From Mangrovibacter plantisponsor (GTDB lineage Bacteria > Pseudomonadota > Gammaproteobacteria > Enterobacterales > Enterobacteriaceae): a DNA stretch of 64,000 nucleotides. The position numbers and the translations under genes are program-made. Below are positions 18,709-28,100 of the stretch, piece after piece. The stretch is from contig NZ_QGTS01000002.1 in the NCBI RefSeq assembly GCF_003182475.1, forward strand, positions 329,749 to 393,748. Direction: 5' to 3'. The notes under the pieces are model-generated. The model was not told the DNA's origin, made no database searches, and was given only the letters and a program-made list of their open reading frames with translations. Within the stretch, counting starts at the first letter, position 1. Every line of letters begins with the position of its first letter.

Positions 18709-19824
18709 ATGCATACAATTCCGGAATATGCCCGGGCAGCTGTATTAACTGGCCCGCGAGATATTCAAATGCAGTCATTCCCGGTTCCTGAAATTACCGA
18801 CGATGAAATTCTGGTGAAAGTGGAAGGGTGTGGTATTTGTGGAACCGATGTCCACGAATATAAACATGACCCATTCGGCCTTGCCCCTGTGGTACTCGGC
18901 CATGAAGGTACCGGGGAAATTGTTAAACTGGGCAAAAATATCCGCAAGGATTCTGCCGGGCACAATGTTGTGTGTGGTGACCGCATTGTCACCAGCGTGC
19001 TGACTTGTGGGGAATGCGCCCCCTGTACTGAGTTGCCTGGCAGGGGGAATTTATGTGAGCAGCTTGGCCTGTATGGTTTATTGCCCGATGACAGCCATTA
19101 TCGCCTGAATGGCTGGTTTGCCGAGTACCTGGTATTACGCCCGCGCAGTACCTTTTTCGTGGTTAATGACATGAGTTTTGCGCAGCGCTTATTGATTGAA
19201 CCGGCTGCCGTGGTTGTGCATTCACTGGAGCGCGCCAAATCAACCCAGTTATTGAAGTTTAACAGCCATGTCATTGTGCAGGGATGTGGCCCGATTGGGT
19301 TACTGCAAATTGCGGTGTTGCGCACTTATGGTATTGAACACATTATTGCCATGGACGCCAACCCGGCACGGCTGGAATACGCTAAATCACTCGGTGCAGA
19401 ATACCTGGTGAATATTGCTGATTACCCTGAACTGGCACAGTTAACCGCCAGAGTCCACGAATTAACCCGGGGCGTGGGCGCTGATTTTGGCTTTCAGTGC
19501 ACCGGCGTGCCCCAGGCCGCGGCGAACTTGTGGAAATTTATCCGGCGCGGCGGCGGGTTGTGTGAAGTGGGCTTTTTTGTGAATAACGGCGAATGCGCCA
19601 TCAACCCCCATTTCGATATGTGTAATAAAGAAGTGGTTGCCGTTGGGTCATGGGCCTACAGCCTGCAGGACTACCCGGAAACCATGGATTTTATTCGCCG
19701 TGCCACGGGTATCGGTTTGCCGATTGAAAAACTGGTCACCCACTGTTTTAAACTGGAGCAACTGGCAGAAGCAATGGAAGTGAATATTCGCCAGGAAGGG
19801 ATAAAAATCGCTATTGCTTTATAA
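18709..19824 (+). CDS. Zinc-dependent medium-chain dehydrogenase
   Basis: 371 aa, MDR family. Catalytic zinc ligands Cys41 (EGCGICGTD) and His65-Glu66 (LGHEGTGE); structural zinc cysteines 100, 103, 106 and 116 in LTCGECAPCTEL...NLC; nucleotide site VIVQGCGPIGLLQIAV with an acidic residue after the next strand (AMDANPARL), suggesting NAD. Family members oxidise polyols, threonine or sugar alcohols. It is the last gene of the pentonate run, 106 bases after the permease, and may interconvert sugar, alcohol or glycolaldehyde; this is not determined. Followed by a good terminator. Confidence 0.82.
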   Translation: MHTIPEYARAAVLTGPRDIQMQSFPVPEITDDEILVKVEGCGICGTDVHEYKHDPFGLAPVVLGHEGTGEIVKLGKNIRKDSAGHNVVCGDRIVTSVLTCGECAPCTELPGRGNLCEQLGLYGLLPDDSHYRLNGWFAEYLVLRPRSTFFVVNDMSFAQRLLIEPAAVVVHSLERAKSTQLLKFNSHVIVQGCGPIGLLQIAVLRTYGIEHIIAMDANPARLEYAKSLGAEYLVNIADYPELAQLTARVHELTRGVGADFGFQCTGVPQAAANLWKFIRRGGGLCEVGFFVNNGECAINPHFDMCNKEVVAVGSWAYSLQDYPETMDFIRRATGIGLPIEKLVTHCFKLEQLAEAMEVNIRQEGIKIAIAL

Positions 19825-19848
19825 TCCAGTAACTGTATTTACCCACAT

Positions 19849-19875
19849 AAGCCTGCCAGTGTGCAGGCTTTTTAT
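19849..19875 (+). terminator. Rho-independent terminator of the pentonate operon
   Basis: Arms AAGCCTGC (19849-19856) and GCAGGCTT (19863-19870), six-base loop, continuing into TTTTTATT. Confidence 0.85.
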
Positions 19876-19988
19876 TGCGCAGCACTAGCGGCTGATTCCC
19901 CGCCTGCCAATTTATAGGGGAGAACCGAGGTTCAGCTTTATGGTATTTTCTCCCGGCTCAGAATTCCCCAAAGCAAAAGGAGAGGGTG

Positions 19989-21026
19989 ATGACAGATTAC
20001 TGGTGGAAGGATCTTCTTGACCAGAAAGACCGTTGGCAGGGGCTGGAATTGCAGGTTCGTGAAGGGAGCGGCCCGGCGATGGAGATGCTCAGCGGGCATA
20101 ACGGCCGCATGGCGTTACAAATCAATGGTCAAACCCTGTTCTGGGCAACCATGCTGAAAGACCACAGCGGTGTCTGGCTGGTGTTTAACGCCGAACACCC
20201 CGCGCAGGAATTGTTGTTGCCTGCCATTACTTCTGCCGATGTGGAGCGTGCCAAACGCGCAGGCGAAAGCCAGTGGCTGAGCGGCTGGTGCCGCTATTTT
20301 GCCCGGCAGCTTATGGAAGCGCCCACGCCGTTGTTGCCACCACGCCGCTGGTTATTACGCCCAATGGAGGCAGTGAAACCACAGGCACCTTATACGCTCA
20401 ACCAAACGGTGCCATTCGGGCAATGGCGGTTTACAACACCTGCCAGCAGCGCCAATATTTCTGTGCCCTGGGCGCTGTACAGCGAAGATTTCCCTGACCT
20501 GCAAAGCCCGGAGAATGTCCGCTTTGTTGACTGGTGGTGGGGCGGGCACCTGTTGCTGGCGCGCTACCCGGTAGATTTGCACAGTGGCCGCGTGAAATGG
20601 TGGCGTAAAAAAAGCCGGGAAGGTGCACTTCCGCCAGTGTTGGTGTGGTTTATTGCCGGCCTGGCTTCCTTTGTTATTCTCGACGGGCATGACCGCCTGC
20701 AGGCGGCCATTGTGGAAGGTATTCAGCCACAGTTTCTGGTGCTCAGTGAATTGGGTGAACAGAGCTGGGAACCAAATGAACAGTCCCGCGAGCGGGTGCT
20801 GCGCTCACTGGCTATTCAGCAAGAAAAATGCAAAAAAACCGGTGCCAATATTGATGCCATGAACCAGTCACTGCTCAACCTGTACGATACCCGTTACCTG
20901 TACGCTCCCACTCACAGCCGCGCCATACTGGGCGATGGCAAGAACTGGGAACGTGAATTAACGGCTTATTTGCAGCGTAACCACCTTGAGCAGCACCTGG
21001 CGGCTATTTTGGCGCGTGAAGAGTAA
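19989..21026 (+). CDS. Unrecognised protein with a ParB/Srx-like segment
   Basis: 345 aa, cytoplasmic, rich in Trp. I do not recognise the family. The one familiar element is near residues 220-250: WFIAGLASFVILDGHDRLQA followed by AIVEGIQPQFLVLSE. The pattern VILDGHxRLxAAxxxG is that of the ParB/sulfiredoxin-like nuclease fold, where the GHHR-type loop binds a nucleotide. The rest shows no motif. AAGGAG at 19977-19982 decides for the ATG at 19989; a GTG three bases earlier is in frame. It lies alone between the pentonate operon and the convergent csqR. Confidence 0.7.
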   Translation: MTDYWWKDLLDQKDRWQGLELQVREGSGPAMEMLSGHNGRMALQINGQTLFWATMLKDHSGVWLVFNAEHPAQELLLPAITSADVERAKRAGESQWLSGWCRYFARQLMEAPTPLLPPRRWLLRPMEAVKPQAPYTLNQTVPFGQWRFTTPASSANISVPWALYSEDFPDLQSPENVRFVDWWWGGHLLLARYPVDLHSGRVKWWRKKSREGALPPVLVWFIAGLASFVILDGHDRLQAAIVEGIQPQFLVLSELGEQSWEPNEQSRERVLRSLAIQQEKCKKTGANIDAMNQSLLNLYDTRYLYAPTHSRAILGDGKNWERELTAYLQRNHLEQHLAAILAREE

Positions 21027-21079
21027 TGTGCCCCCCTGGGGCGGCACAATATCAGGCCAGATTAAGTGTGAAGTATTAC

Positions 21080-21883
21080 TTATGTGTCCGGGTTGTCATC
21101 CTGATCAGGCGTAACCTGGACAATTTCTATTTGCTGAGCCTGCAGTAAATTTTGCAGTGCCGGTCCGGGCAATTCGTCAGTGAACAGGGCTGTTACCTGA
21201 GCGACATTGCCTATTTCCACCGCAGCAGACGCATGGTATTTGGTGTGGTCTGCGGCCAACAGAATTTGCCTGGCGTGCGCCATCATACTTTTCACCACGC
21301 TGGCTTCATTTACATCGAATTCCAGCAATGCCCCATCGCTTTCAATCGCACCCACGCTGGTCACCAGGTAATCTGCCCGGAAATCAGCCACAAATGCACT
21401 GGCTGAAGGGCCGATAATACCGCTGTTATGAGCGCGTAATGTGCCACCTGGCACCATGACTTCAAAGCGTGGGTTGTTATACAGAATATGCGCGACACGC
21501 AGGCTGTTGGTGATAATACGCAGGTGGTTGTGGTTTAACAGTGCGCGGGCAACCTGCTCAACCGTAGTGCCAATGGTGATAAATATGGTAGACCCGTCAG
21601 GAATATAATCAGCCACCGCTTGCGCGATGGCTTTTTTTTCTTCTGTCCAGGAGACTTCGCGTTGCTCAAAAGCAGTATTTACCACACTGGACGCTCTGCC
21701 TGCACCGCCGTGATGGCGGGTTAGCAGCCCTTGCTCACTGAGTTTACGAATATCACGGCGCACGGTTTGCGTGGAAACATCCAGCAAGCCTGCCAGCTCG
21801 TCAATATTCATATAACCCCGTTCACCAATCAGCATCAGCAACTGATCGTGTCGCGGGTTACCGGTCAGTTCAGTAAGACTCAT
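21080..21883 (-). CDS. csqR: DeoR-family repressor of sulfoquinovose catabolism
   Basis: 267 aa with an N-terminal DeoR winged helix (GERGYMNIDELAGLLDVS, TQTVRRDIRKLSEQGLL) and a C-terminal sugar-phosphate sensing domain (FITIGTTVEQVARAL, ITNSLRVAHIL). It sits beside yihV exactly as CsqR (YihW) does in E. coli, where it represses the sulfoquinovose genes. GAGGACATTTC precedes the ATG at 21883; the frame opens at 21904 but that extension has no ribosome binding site. Probably cotranscribed with yihV (33-base gap). Confidence 0.88.
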   Translation of the reverse strand: MSLTELTGNPRHDQLLMLIGERGYMNIDELAGLLDVSTQTVRRDIRKLSEQGLLTRHHGGAGRASSVVNTAFEQREVSWTEEKKAIAQAVADYIPDGSTIFITIGTTVEQVARALLNHNHLRIITNSLRVAHILYNNPRFEVMVPGGTLRAHNSGIIGPSASAFVADFRADYLVTSVGAIESDGALLEFDVNEASVVKSMMAHARQILLAADHTKYHASAAVEIGNVAQVTALFTDELPGPALQNLLQAQQIEIVQVTPDQDDNPDT

Positions 21884-21916
21884 GAAATGTCCTCGAAAAA
21901 CCATAGTTCTGTCATT

Positions 21917-22819
21917 TTATACAGCAAGTGACAAAAAAGAACATGTTTGATCATAATCCGGAATACCCGCACGCCCTCCTGGCCGGGTGCATTTTAGTGC
22001 TGCCACGCCACTGGCAAAGCGCACTGCCTCTGGTTGCGCGAGCCCGGATGCCAGGCTGAATGCCAGAGCACCATGAAATACATCACCAGCACCTGTGGTA
22101 TCAACCACATCTACCGAAAAACCAGACTGCTTCTGTAACTGGTTATCAGCAAGCCATTCGCAGCCCTGCGCCCCGCGGGTGACATAAACATGTCCGCTTG
22201 TGAGCATTTGTGATTTTTTGAGTGCCAGGTGGGTGTCCGTAATGCCTGTAAGTTTCGCCAGACCTGGTTCAGAAAATACCGCATGGTCGCTCAGCGTGAC
22301 GAGCTCACTGATATCCTGCGGTGTGGTGTCGCCATCCAGCAGTGTCATAACACCTGCCTGGCGCGCCAGAGTGAAAGCGTGTTTAGCGCCTTCATGCCAG
22401 CGAACATCTGCCAGCACAAGATCCCATTGGGAAAAATCTATCTCCCTGAGCCAGGTGGCATCTGGCAGCAGATCCGGGCTGGGATAGTTGACAATAATCC
22501 GCTCACCCTGAGCATCCACCAGAATTGCTGATTGCGAGGACTTTGCTGCGCTGTAACGCCGGGTATAGCGGGTGTTGATGCAAAAAGATTCGAGCTCCGC
22601 CAGCAGGCTTTTCCCGGTGTCATCATCACCCGTGCGGCCAATAAAATCGACCTGAGCCCCCAGTTTTGCCGCAGCTACTGCGGCAGTCGCTGCCGGGCCA
22701 CCGCCCACTTCGGTGTAGTGCTTCGCTACATATTTACCGCCTTCAGTTGGTAAACCTGCCACGTAATAAATCCGGTCCATCACGGTGATACCTACACAAG
22801 CAATGCGAATCATGGTCAT
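21917..22819 (-). CDS. yihV: Sulfofructose kinase
   Basis: 300 aa, PfkB/ribokinase family and plainly the YihV branch. The substrate-side GGGPAATAAVAAAKLGAQVD (about residues 38-57) and the C-terminal VVDTTGAGDVFHGALAF with the catalytic Asp of GAGD are present. YihV phosphorylates 6-deoxy-6-sulfofructose at C1, the second step of the sulfo-EMP pathway. A GGAATGACC-type start region precedes an ATG; MIRIACVG two codons in is the start in E. coli, so 22813 is an equal alternative. Confidence 0.93.
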   Translation of the reverse strand: MTMIRIACVGITVMDRIYYVAGLPTEGGKYVAKHYTEVGGGPAATAAVAAAKLGAQVDFIGRTGDDDTGKSLLAELESFCINTRYTRRYSAAKSSQSAILVDAQGERIIVNYPSPDLLPDATWLREIDFSQWDLVLADVRWHEGAKHAFTLARQAGVMTLLDGDTTPQDISELVTLSDHAVFSEPGLAKLTGITDTHLALKKSQMLTSGHVYVTRGAQGCEWLADNQLQKQSGFSVDVVDTTGAGDVFHGALAFSLASGLAQPEAVRFASGVAALKCTRPGGRAGIPDYDQTCSFLSLAV

Positions 22820-22979
22820 TCCTTAGCTGTTTTCAGATACGAACATTTTAATTTCACGAAATGTTTAAAAAGTGATGACTGTCAATTTTTTGACCAAAAA
22901 TTACAAATAAGATCACAAACAGACAGAAATGACCAATCATGAATGACAAAAAGTGACAGAAATGTCTTGGGAGAGTGTT
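22820..22979. promoter_or_regulatory. Divergent control region between yihV and yihU
   Basis: 160 AT-rich bases. The motif TGAC recurs in short spacing: GTGATGACTGTC, CAGAAATGACC, GAATGACAAAA, GTGACAGAAATG, the last three in a row at about 22924-22965. These are candidate half-sites for the DeoR-type repressor CsqR. A partial CRP-like site ends in GATCACA near 22910 but its left half is poor. Site assignment is inference. Confidence 0.5.
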
Positions 22980-23876
22980 ATGGCGGTTATCGCATTTATT
23001 GGACTCGGGCAAATGGGGTCGCCCATGGCGGGCAACCTGTTAAAGCAAGGGCACAAGCTCCATGTGTTTGACATCAACCAGGGAGCCATTGCGCGCCTGG
23101 TGGAAAAAGGTGCGCAGGCCGCTACCAGCCCTGCGGCGGCAACGGAAGGAGCCGAATTTGTCATCACCATGCTGCCAAACGGTGACCTGGTTCGTAGCGT
23201 GTTGTTTGGTGAACAAGGCGTGTGCCAGAGCCTGTCTCCACAAGCCCTGGTGATTGATATGTCCACCATTCACCCACTGCAAACCGACCAGCTGATTGCT
23301 GCCATGAGCGAAAAGGGTTTCAGCATGATGGATGTGCCGGTGGGGCGCACTTCAGACCACGCCGTGGCTGGGACTTTACTGCTACTGGCCGGTGGTACAT
23401 CAGCACAAATTGAACGCGCCACGCCGGTATTAATGGCGATGGGCAACGAGTTAATTCCCGCAGGCGGCCCGGGAATGGGGATCCGCGTAAAACTTATCAA
23501 CAATTACATGAGCATAGCCCTGAATGCGCTGTCTGCTGAAGCGGCTGTGTTGTGCGAAGCTCTGGGCCTTTCGTTCGATGTGGCACTGAAGGTGATGAAC
23601 GGCACACCGGCGGGCAAAGGCCATTTCACTACCACCTGGCCGAACAAAGTACTCAAAGGCGATGTTTCTCCCGCTTTTATGATTGACCTGGCACACAAAG
23701 ATTTAGGCATCGCACTGGATGTAGCCAACCAGTTACACGTCCCGATGCCGCTTGGTGCTGCTTCCCGCGAAGTTTATAACCAGGCGCGTGCTTCCGGGCG
23801 CGGCCGTGAGGACTGGACAGCCCTGCTGGAACAGGTACGTAACAGCGCCGGGCTGGCGATGAAACAGAAAATGTAA
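22980..23876 (+). CDS. yihU: 3-sulfolactaldehyde reductase
   Basis: 298 aa, beta-hydroxyacid dehydrogenase family. It has the Rossmann motif [14 protein letters not shown] (about residues 8-21), the substrate loop [20 protein letters not shown] and the catalytic Lys of [13 protein letters not shown]. It reduces 3-sulfolactaldehyde to 2,3-dihydroxypropane-1-sulfonate (DHPS), the last cytoplasmic step. GGGAG lies 6 bases before the ATG at 22980; an upstream ATG at 22953 is unlikely. First gene of the long plus-strand operon. Confidence 0.93.
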   Translation: MAVIAFIGLGQMGSPMAGNLLKQGHKLHVFDINQGAIARLVEKGAQAATSPAAATEGAEFVITMLPNGDLVRSVLFGEQGVCQSLSPQALVIDMSTIHPLQTDQLIAAMSEKGFSMMDVPVGRTSDHAVAGTLLLLAGGTSAQIERATPVLMAMGNELIPAGGPGMGIRVKLINNYMSIALNALSAEAAVLCEALGLSFDVALKVMNGTPAGKGHFTTTWPNKVLKGDVSPAFMIDLAHKDLGIALDVANQLHVPMPLGAASREVYNQARASGRGREDWTALLEQVRNSAGLAMKQKM

Positions 23877-23904
23877 TGGCTTAAATACAGTAAAGGAAAA
23901 TGGC

Positions 23905-24783
23905 ATGAAGAGTTTCACCCTTAACGATATTACTCGCCCGTCAGGCGGCTTTGCCATGCTGGCAGTAGACCAGCGCGAGGCAATGCGCTTAATGTTCGCG
24001 GCAGCAGGCGTGCCTTCCCCCGTGGAAGACAGCGTACTGACAAATTTTAAAGTGAACGCGGCGAAGATCCTGTCGCCATATGCCTCGGCCATTCTGGTCG
24101 ACCAGCAATTTTGCTACCGCCAGGTGGTTGAACAGCAGGCTGTTGCCAAAAGCTGCGCCACGATTGTGGCGGCAGATGCCTTTATTCCCGGCAACGGCAT
24201 TCCGGTCGACAGCGTAGAAATCGACAAATCCGTTAACCCGCAAGCCGTGAAACGTGATGGTGCCAAAGCGTTAAAACTGCTGGTGCTCTGGCGCAGCGAT
24301 GAAGACGCACAGCAGCGCCTGGAAATGGTCAGAACATTCAATGAATTGTGCCACAGCAATGGGCTGGTAAGCATTATTGAACCGGTGGTACGCCCACCTC
24401 GTTGCGGCGACAACTTCAACCGAGAGCAGGCCATTATTGATGCCGCCAAAGAGCTTGGTGACAGCGGGGCAGACCTCTACAAAGTTGAAATGCCGCTGTA
24501 TGGCAAAGGGCCACAGCAGGCACTGCTTAATGCATCACTCCGCCTGAATGAACACATCAATATGCCATGGGTGATCCTCTCTTCCGGGGTGGACGAAAAA
24601 TTGTTCCCGCGTGCAGTACGCGTGGCGATGACGGCGGGGGCCTCTGGCTTCCTGGCCGGGCGGGCAGTGTGGTCGTCGGTAATTGGCCTGCCGGATACCG
24701 AACTGATGCTGCGGGATATCTCTGTACCCAAGTTGCAACGTTTGGGTGAAATCGTCGATGAAATGATGGCGAAACGCCATTAA
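23905..24783 (+). CDS. yihT: 6-deoxy-6-sulfofructose-1-phosphate aldolase
   Basis: 292 aa, the same length as E. coli YihT. Class I aldolase of the LacD/YihT family; the Schiff-base Lys is in [14 protein letters not shown] (about residue 193), and [10 protein letters not shown] and [11 protein letters not shown] form the active-site walls. It splits sulfofructose 1-phosphate into dihydroxyacetone phosphate and 3-sulfolactaldehyde. AAAGGAAAATGGC precedes the ATG; gaps of 28 and 15 bases to the neighbours. Confidence 0.94.
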   Translation: MKSFTLNDITRPSGGFAMLAVDQREAMRLMFAAAGVPSPVEDSVLTNFKVNAAKILSPYASAILVDQQFCYRQVVEQQAVAKSCATIVAADAFIPGNGIPVDSVEIDKSVNPQAVKRDGAKALKLLVLWRSDEDAQQRLEMVRTFNELCHSNGLVSIIEPVVRPPRCGDNFNREQAIIDAAKELGDSGADLYKVEMPLYGKGPQQALLNASLRLNEHINMPWVILSSGVDEKLFPRAVRVAMTAGASGFLAGRAVWSSVIGLPDTELMLRDISVPKLQRLGEIVDEMMAKRH

Positions 24784-24798
24784 TGTGAGGGAAAAAGA

Positions 24799-26040
24799 AT
24801 GAAATGGTTTAATACCCTGAGCCACAACCGCTGGCTGGAACAAGAAACGGACCGTATCTTCGATTTTGGCAAAAAGTCTGCGGTGCCGACGGGATTTGGC
24901 TGGCTTGGTAACCAGGGGCAAATCAAGGAAGATAAAGGCACCCACCTGTGGATCACTGCGCGTATGCTCCATGTTTACTCTGTGGCTGCATCAATGGGGC
25001 GGCCTGGGGCATATGCCCTGGTAGACCATGGTATCAAAGCGATGAACGGCGCTTTGCGTGATAAAAAATACGGTGGCTGGTATGCCTGTGTGAATGATGA
25101 AGGCGTTATTGATGCATCAAAACAAGGGTATCAGCACTTTTTTGCCTTACTTGGCGCTGCCAGTGCGGTTACAACCGGGCACCCACAAGCCCGTGAACTG
25201 CTCAACTACACCATCGAAGTGATTGAGAAATACTTCTGGAGCGAAGAAGAGCAAATGTGCCTGGAATCCTGGGACGAGGCCTTCAGTAAAACAGAAGACT
25301 ACCGCGGTGGTAATGCCAACATGCACGCGGTGGAAGCCTTCCTGATTGTTTACGATGTCACTCATGATAAAAAATGGCTGGACCGCGCTATTCGGGTCGC
25401 CTCAGTCATTATTCATGATGTCGCCAGAAATAATGAATACCGGGTAAACGAACACTTTGATGTTAACTGGAAACCTCTGCGCGATTACAACAAAGATAAC
25501 CCTGCTCACCGCTTCCGCGCCTATGGCGGCACACCGGGACACTGGATTGAGTGGGGGCGCCTGATGCTGCACATTCATGCAGCCCTTGAAGCCCGCAGTG
25601 AGCAACCCCCTGCCTGGTTGCTGGAAGACGCCAAAGGGTTGTTCAACGCAACAGTGCGTGACGCATGGGCACCCGATGGCGCTGACGGCATTGTTTATAC
25701 CGTGGACTGGGAAGGCAAACCGATTGTCCGTGAACGTGTGCGCTGGCCCATAGTGGAAGCGATGGGCACTGCCTATGCCTTATGGGTGGTAACGGGCGAC
25801 AGGCAGTATGAAACCTGGTACCAGAAATGGTGGGATTACTGCATTACTTACCTGATGGACTACGAGAATGGCTCCTGGTGGCAGGAGTTAGATGCGGATA
25901 ACAAAGTGACGACCAAAGTCTGGGATGGTAAGCAGGATATCTACCACTTGCTGCACTGCCTGGTTATTCCGCGTATTCCACTCGCACCTGGCCTGGCACC
26001 AGCAGTAGCCGCTGGATTGCTGGATATTAACGCAAGATAA
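24799..26040 (+). CDS. yihS: Sulfoquinovose isomerase
   Basis: 413 aa of the AGE/YihS alpha6/alpha6-barrel isomerase family. The catalytic histidines are in [12 protein letters not shown] (about residue 248) and [11 protein letters not shown] (about 383), with [14 protein letters not shown] contributing to the pocket. It converts sulfoquinovose to sulfofructose (and sulforhamnose). GTGAGGGAAAAAG precedes the ATG. It lies 15 bases after yihT. Confidence 0.94.
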   Translation: MKWFNTLSHNRWLEQETDRIFDFGKKSAVPTGFGWLGNQGQIKEDKGTHLWITARMLHVYSVAASMGRPGAYALVDHGIKAMNGALRDKKYGGWYACVNDEGVIDASKQGYQHFFALLGAASAVTTGHPQARELLNYTIEVIEKYFWSEEEQMCLESWDEAFSKTEDYRGGNANMHAVEAFLIVYDVTHDKKWLDRAIRVASVIIHDVARNNEYRVNEHFDVNWKPLRDYNKDNPAHRFRAYGGTPGHWIEWGRLMLHIHAALEARSEQPPAWLLEDAKGLFNATVRDAWAPDGADGIVYTVDWEGKPIVRERVRWPIVEAMGTAYALWVVTGDRQYETWYQKWWDYCITYLMDYENGSWWQELDADNKVTTKVWDGKQDIYHLLHCLVIPRIPLAPGLAPAVAAGLLDINAR

Positions 26041-26043
26041 AAC

Positions 26044-26096
26044 GAAGAACCTGCGGCATATCTGTACATTTATTGTTGGTATGCCGTTCTTTTATA
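26044..26096 (+). other. Hairpin between yihS and yihR
   Basis: Arms CGGCATA and TATGCCG about 20 bases apart with GAAC/GTTC flanks, followed by TTTTATA. It may attenuate transcription between the isomerase and mutarotase genes. Confidence 0.4.
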
Positions 26097-26108
26097 AGGA
26101 CTTCATAA

Positions 26109-27002
26109 ATGCAGAAAATATCCAGGCACAGTGGTGGTGAAACTATCACGCTGGTGGCAGGCGATTACCGGGCGCAAATTGTTTCTGTTGGCGCCGGGCT
26201 TGCACAATTTACCTGTAAAGGACGCCATTTGGTGATTCCCCATGACCCTTGCGTGATGCCCCTGGCACACCTGGGAAAAGTGTTGCTGCCCTGGCCGAAT
26301 CGCCTTGCCGGAGGGCGTTATCAATATGCCGGGCAGGCGTACCAGTTACCGGTGAATGAGCCTGCCTCTGGAGCCGCAATTCATGGACTTGTCGCCTGGC
26401 GTGACTGGCAGGTGAGTGAGTTATCAGCCACAAAAGTGGTTCTGGCGCTGTTTTTGCCACCGAGCTACGGCTATCCGTTTTCCTTAATGGTTCAGGCTAT
26501 TTATTCGTTAAATGAGCACTCAGGGTTGTCGGTGCGTATTATCAGTGAAAATTGTGGCGACCAGAAAGCACCCTATGGTGCAGGTGTTCACCCTTATTTG
26601 ACCTGCAATTTAACGCCTGTCGATAAGTGCTTATTGCAGTTACCTGCCAGGCAGGTGATCGCCACACAAGGAGGGGATATATGTGATGCTGCTGCTCTGC
26701 ATATGGATTATTCACAGGCAAGGCAAATTGGTGAGCAACAGATTGACCATACGTTCAGGGCATCAGGCGAACAATGGGAAATGAAGCTCATTGACGCACA
26801 ATTGGGCCGTTCAGTAAATATGCGTTCAGACCAGCCATGGATACAGGTTTATAGCGGTGAAAAATTAAACCGCCAGGGGCTGGCTGTTGAGCCGATGAGT
26901 TGTCCGCCCGATGCGTTCAATTCAAAAATTAATTTGATTGAGTTATCCCCAGGCCAGCAATACTGCCTGTTTTTTAATATTTTCGAAGAACAACTTTACT
27001 AA
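26109..27002 (+). CDS. yihR: Sulfoquinovose mutarotase (aldose-1-epimerase family)
   Basis: 297 aa. Aldose-1-epimerase fold with VLLPWPNRLAGGRY, the catalytic His of GAGVHPYLTC (about residue 161) and a C-terminal Glu in AVEPMSCPPDAFNS (about residue 263). YihR interconverts sulfoquinovose anomers so that the sugar released by YihQ can be used. ATAAGGAC precedes the ATG. In E. coli yihR directly neighbours yihQ; here a TauE-type gene comes between. Confidence 0.88.
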   Translation: MQKISRHSGGETITLVAGDYRAQIVSVGAGLAQFTCKGRHLVIPHDPCVMPLAHLGKVLLPWPNRLAGGRYQYAGQAYQLPVNEPASGAAIHGLVAWRDWQVSELSATKVVLALFLPPSYGYPFSLMVQAIYSLNEHSGLSVRIISENCGDQKAPYGAGVHPYLTCNLTPVDKCLLQLPARQVIATQGGDICDAAALHMDYSQARQIGEQQIDHTFRASGEQWEMKLIDAQLGRSVNMRSDQPWIQVYSGEKLNRQGLAVEPMSCPPDAFNSKINLIELSPGQQYCLFFNIFEEQLY

Positions 27003-27102
27003 GTGAATTAACTATGTGAAGAACGCAGATTACAGCCTTGCTGATTTTATGATCTACGTAACTAACTTCTTATGGGTTAATTGAATCAATAAAGGAAATA
27101 TT

Positions 27103-27978
27103 ATGGATTTCTTTAATATCATTACCCCTGATGGCCTGGTACTGGATACGAATATTGTCTGTATCGTCATCGCATTAATGTTTCTTTATACGTTCGTTGG
27201 GATCTGTGCAGGCTTTGGTGGCGGTTTAACTACCATGCCGCTAATTACGTTAATGTTGCCAGTAAAAATGGCAACGCCATTATCTGTGATTGTAGGCACC
27301 GCAACGGCAATTTATGCAACCTGGCTATCGCGTAAAGAAACCGACTGGCGTTCGGCCGCAGTACTGATTGCATTCTCATTCTTAGGTATTCCTGTCGGGC
27401 TGTACGCGCTCTCATACCTTCCTGACCATATTATGAAGATGGGACTGGGGGGCTTCCTTATTCTCTATTCATTCTACAGCATGTTTATTCCCCGGTTACC
27501 GGTTTATGACAAGCGCTGGATAGCCGCACCTTTGGGTGCAATCGGTGGTGCATTGGGAGCAGCATTCTCAACCAATGGCCCGCCAGTGGTGATGTACGGC
27601 ATGTTGCGTAATTTAGGCCCGGCAGCGTTTAGGGGGACTCTGAACGCATTCTTTACTGCGAACAATATTGCTGTTGTCGGCGGGTTGGCAACCAGCGGAA
27701 TTCTGACTATTTCGGTTGTTAAACTGGTGTTGTTCTGTATTCCAACGATGATCCTCGGTTCCCTGGTTGGGCAATATGTTCATAAACATATTTCCGTTAA
27801 AGTTTTCCGGGTGCTGGTGTTTATATTGCTGATTGCTTCCGGAGCTATGTTAATTAAAGGCGCGCTGGGCATTTCTGCACTGGCTGCACTTGTGCCTCCC
27901 TTTGCATTATTAGTTGTATTGCAGGCTCTGTTTGGTAAGCGAATTTCTGCGCTGCGAAACGCAACGGAGGGGAAGTAA
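27103..27978 (+). CDS. TauE/SafE-family sulfite/organosulfonate exporter
   Basis: 291 aa, about eight hydrophobic segments. TauE/SafE features are the N-terminal VGICAGFGGGLTTMPLITLM (about residues 32-51) and the repeat-like GAIGGALGAAFSTNGPPVVM (about 146-165). The family moves sulfite, sulfoacetate or other C3 sulfonates out of the cell. It lies between yihR and yihQ, 100 bases after yihR, with AAAGGAAATATT before the ATG, and is closed by a terminator. The E. coli cluster lacks it; export of DHPS (or sulfite) alongside YihP is the natural guess. Confidence 0.88.
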   Translation: MDFFNIITPDGLVLDTNIVCIVIALMFLYTFVGICAGFGGGLTTMPLITLMLPVKMATPLSVIVGTATAIYATWLSRKETDWRSAAVLIAFSFLGIPVGLYALSYLPDHIMKMGLGGFLILYSFYSMFIPRLPVYDKRWIAAPLGAIGGALGAAFSTNGPPVVMYGMLRNLGPAAFRGTLNAFFTANNIAVVGGLATSGILTISVVKLVLFCIPTMILGSLVGQYVHKHISVKVFRVLVFILLIASGAMLIKGALGISALAALVPPFALLVVLQALFGKRISALRNATEGK

Positions 27979-27994
27979 TTAATTAAGTGTTGTG

Positions 27995-28040
27995 CCGGGC
28001 TGTTAATGGCGTTTTTGCTGAAAGAATAGCCCGGTTTTTA
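27995..28040 (+). terminator. Terminator after the tauE-like gene
   Basis: CCGGGCTGTT pairs with AATAGCCCGG (10 pairs, one G-T), loop about 23 bases, followed by TTTTTA. It would reduce or stop read-through into yihQ, suggesting that yihQ has its own promoter. Confidence 0.7.
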
Positions 28041-28100
28041 TGGTGGATATTATAAGGTTTTATATTTTTGCATTTACCGATTACATGGAGAATATTATCA

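Noticed and set aside
22895..22920. CRP site before yihU
   Set aside because: Only one half-site (GATCACA) is good; the other matches 2 of 5 positions.
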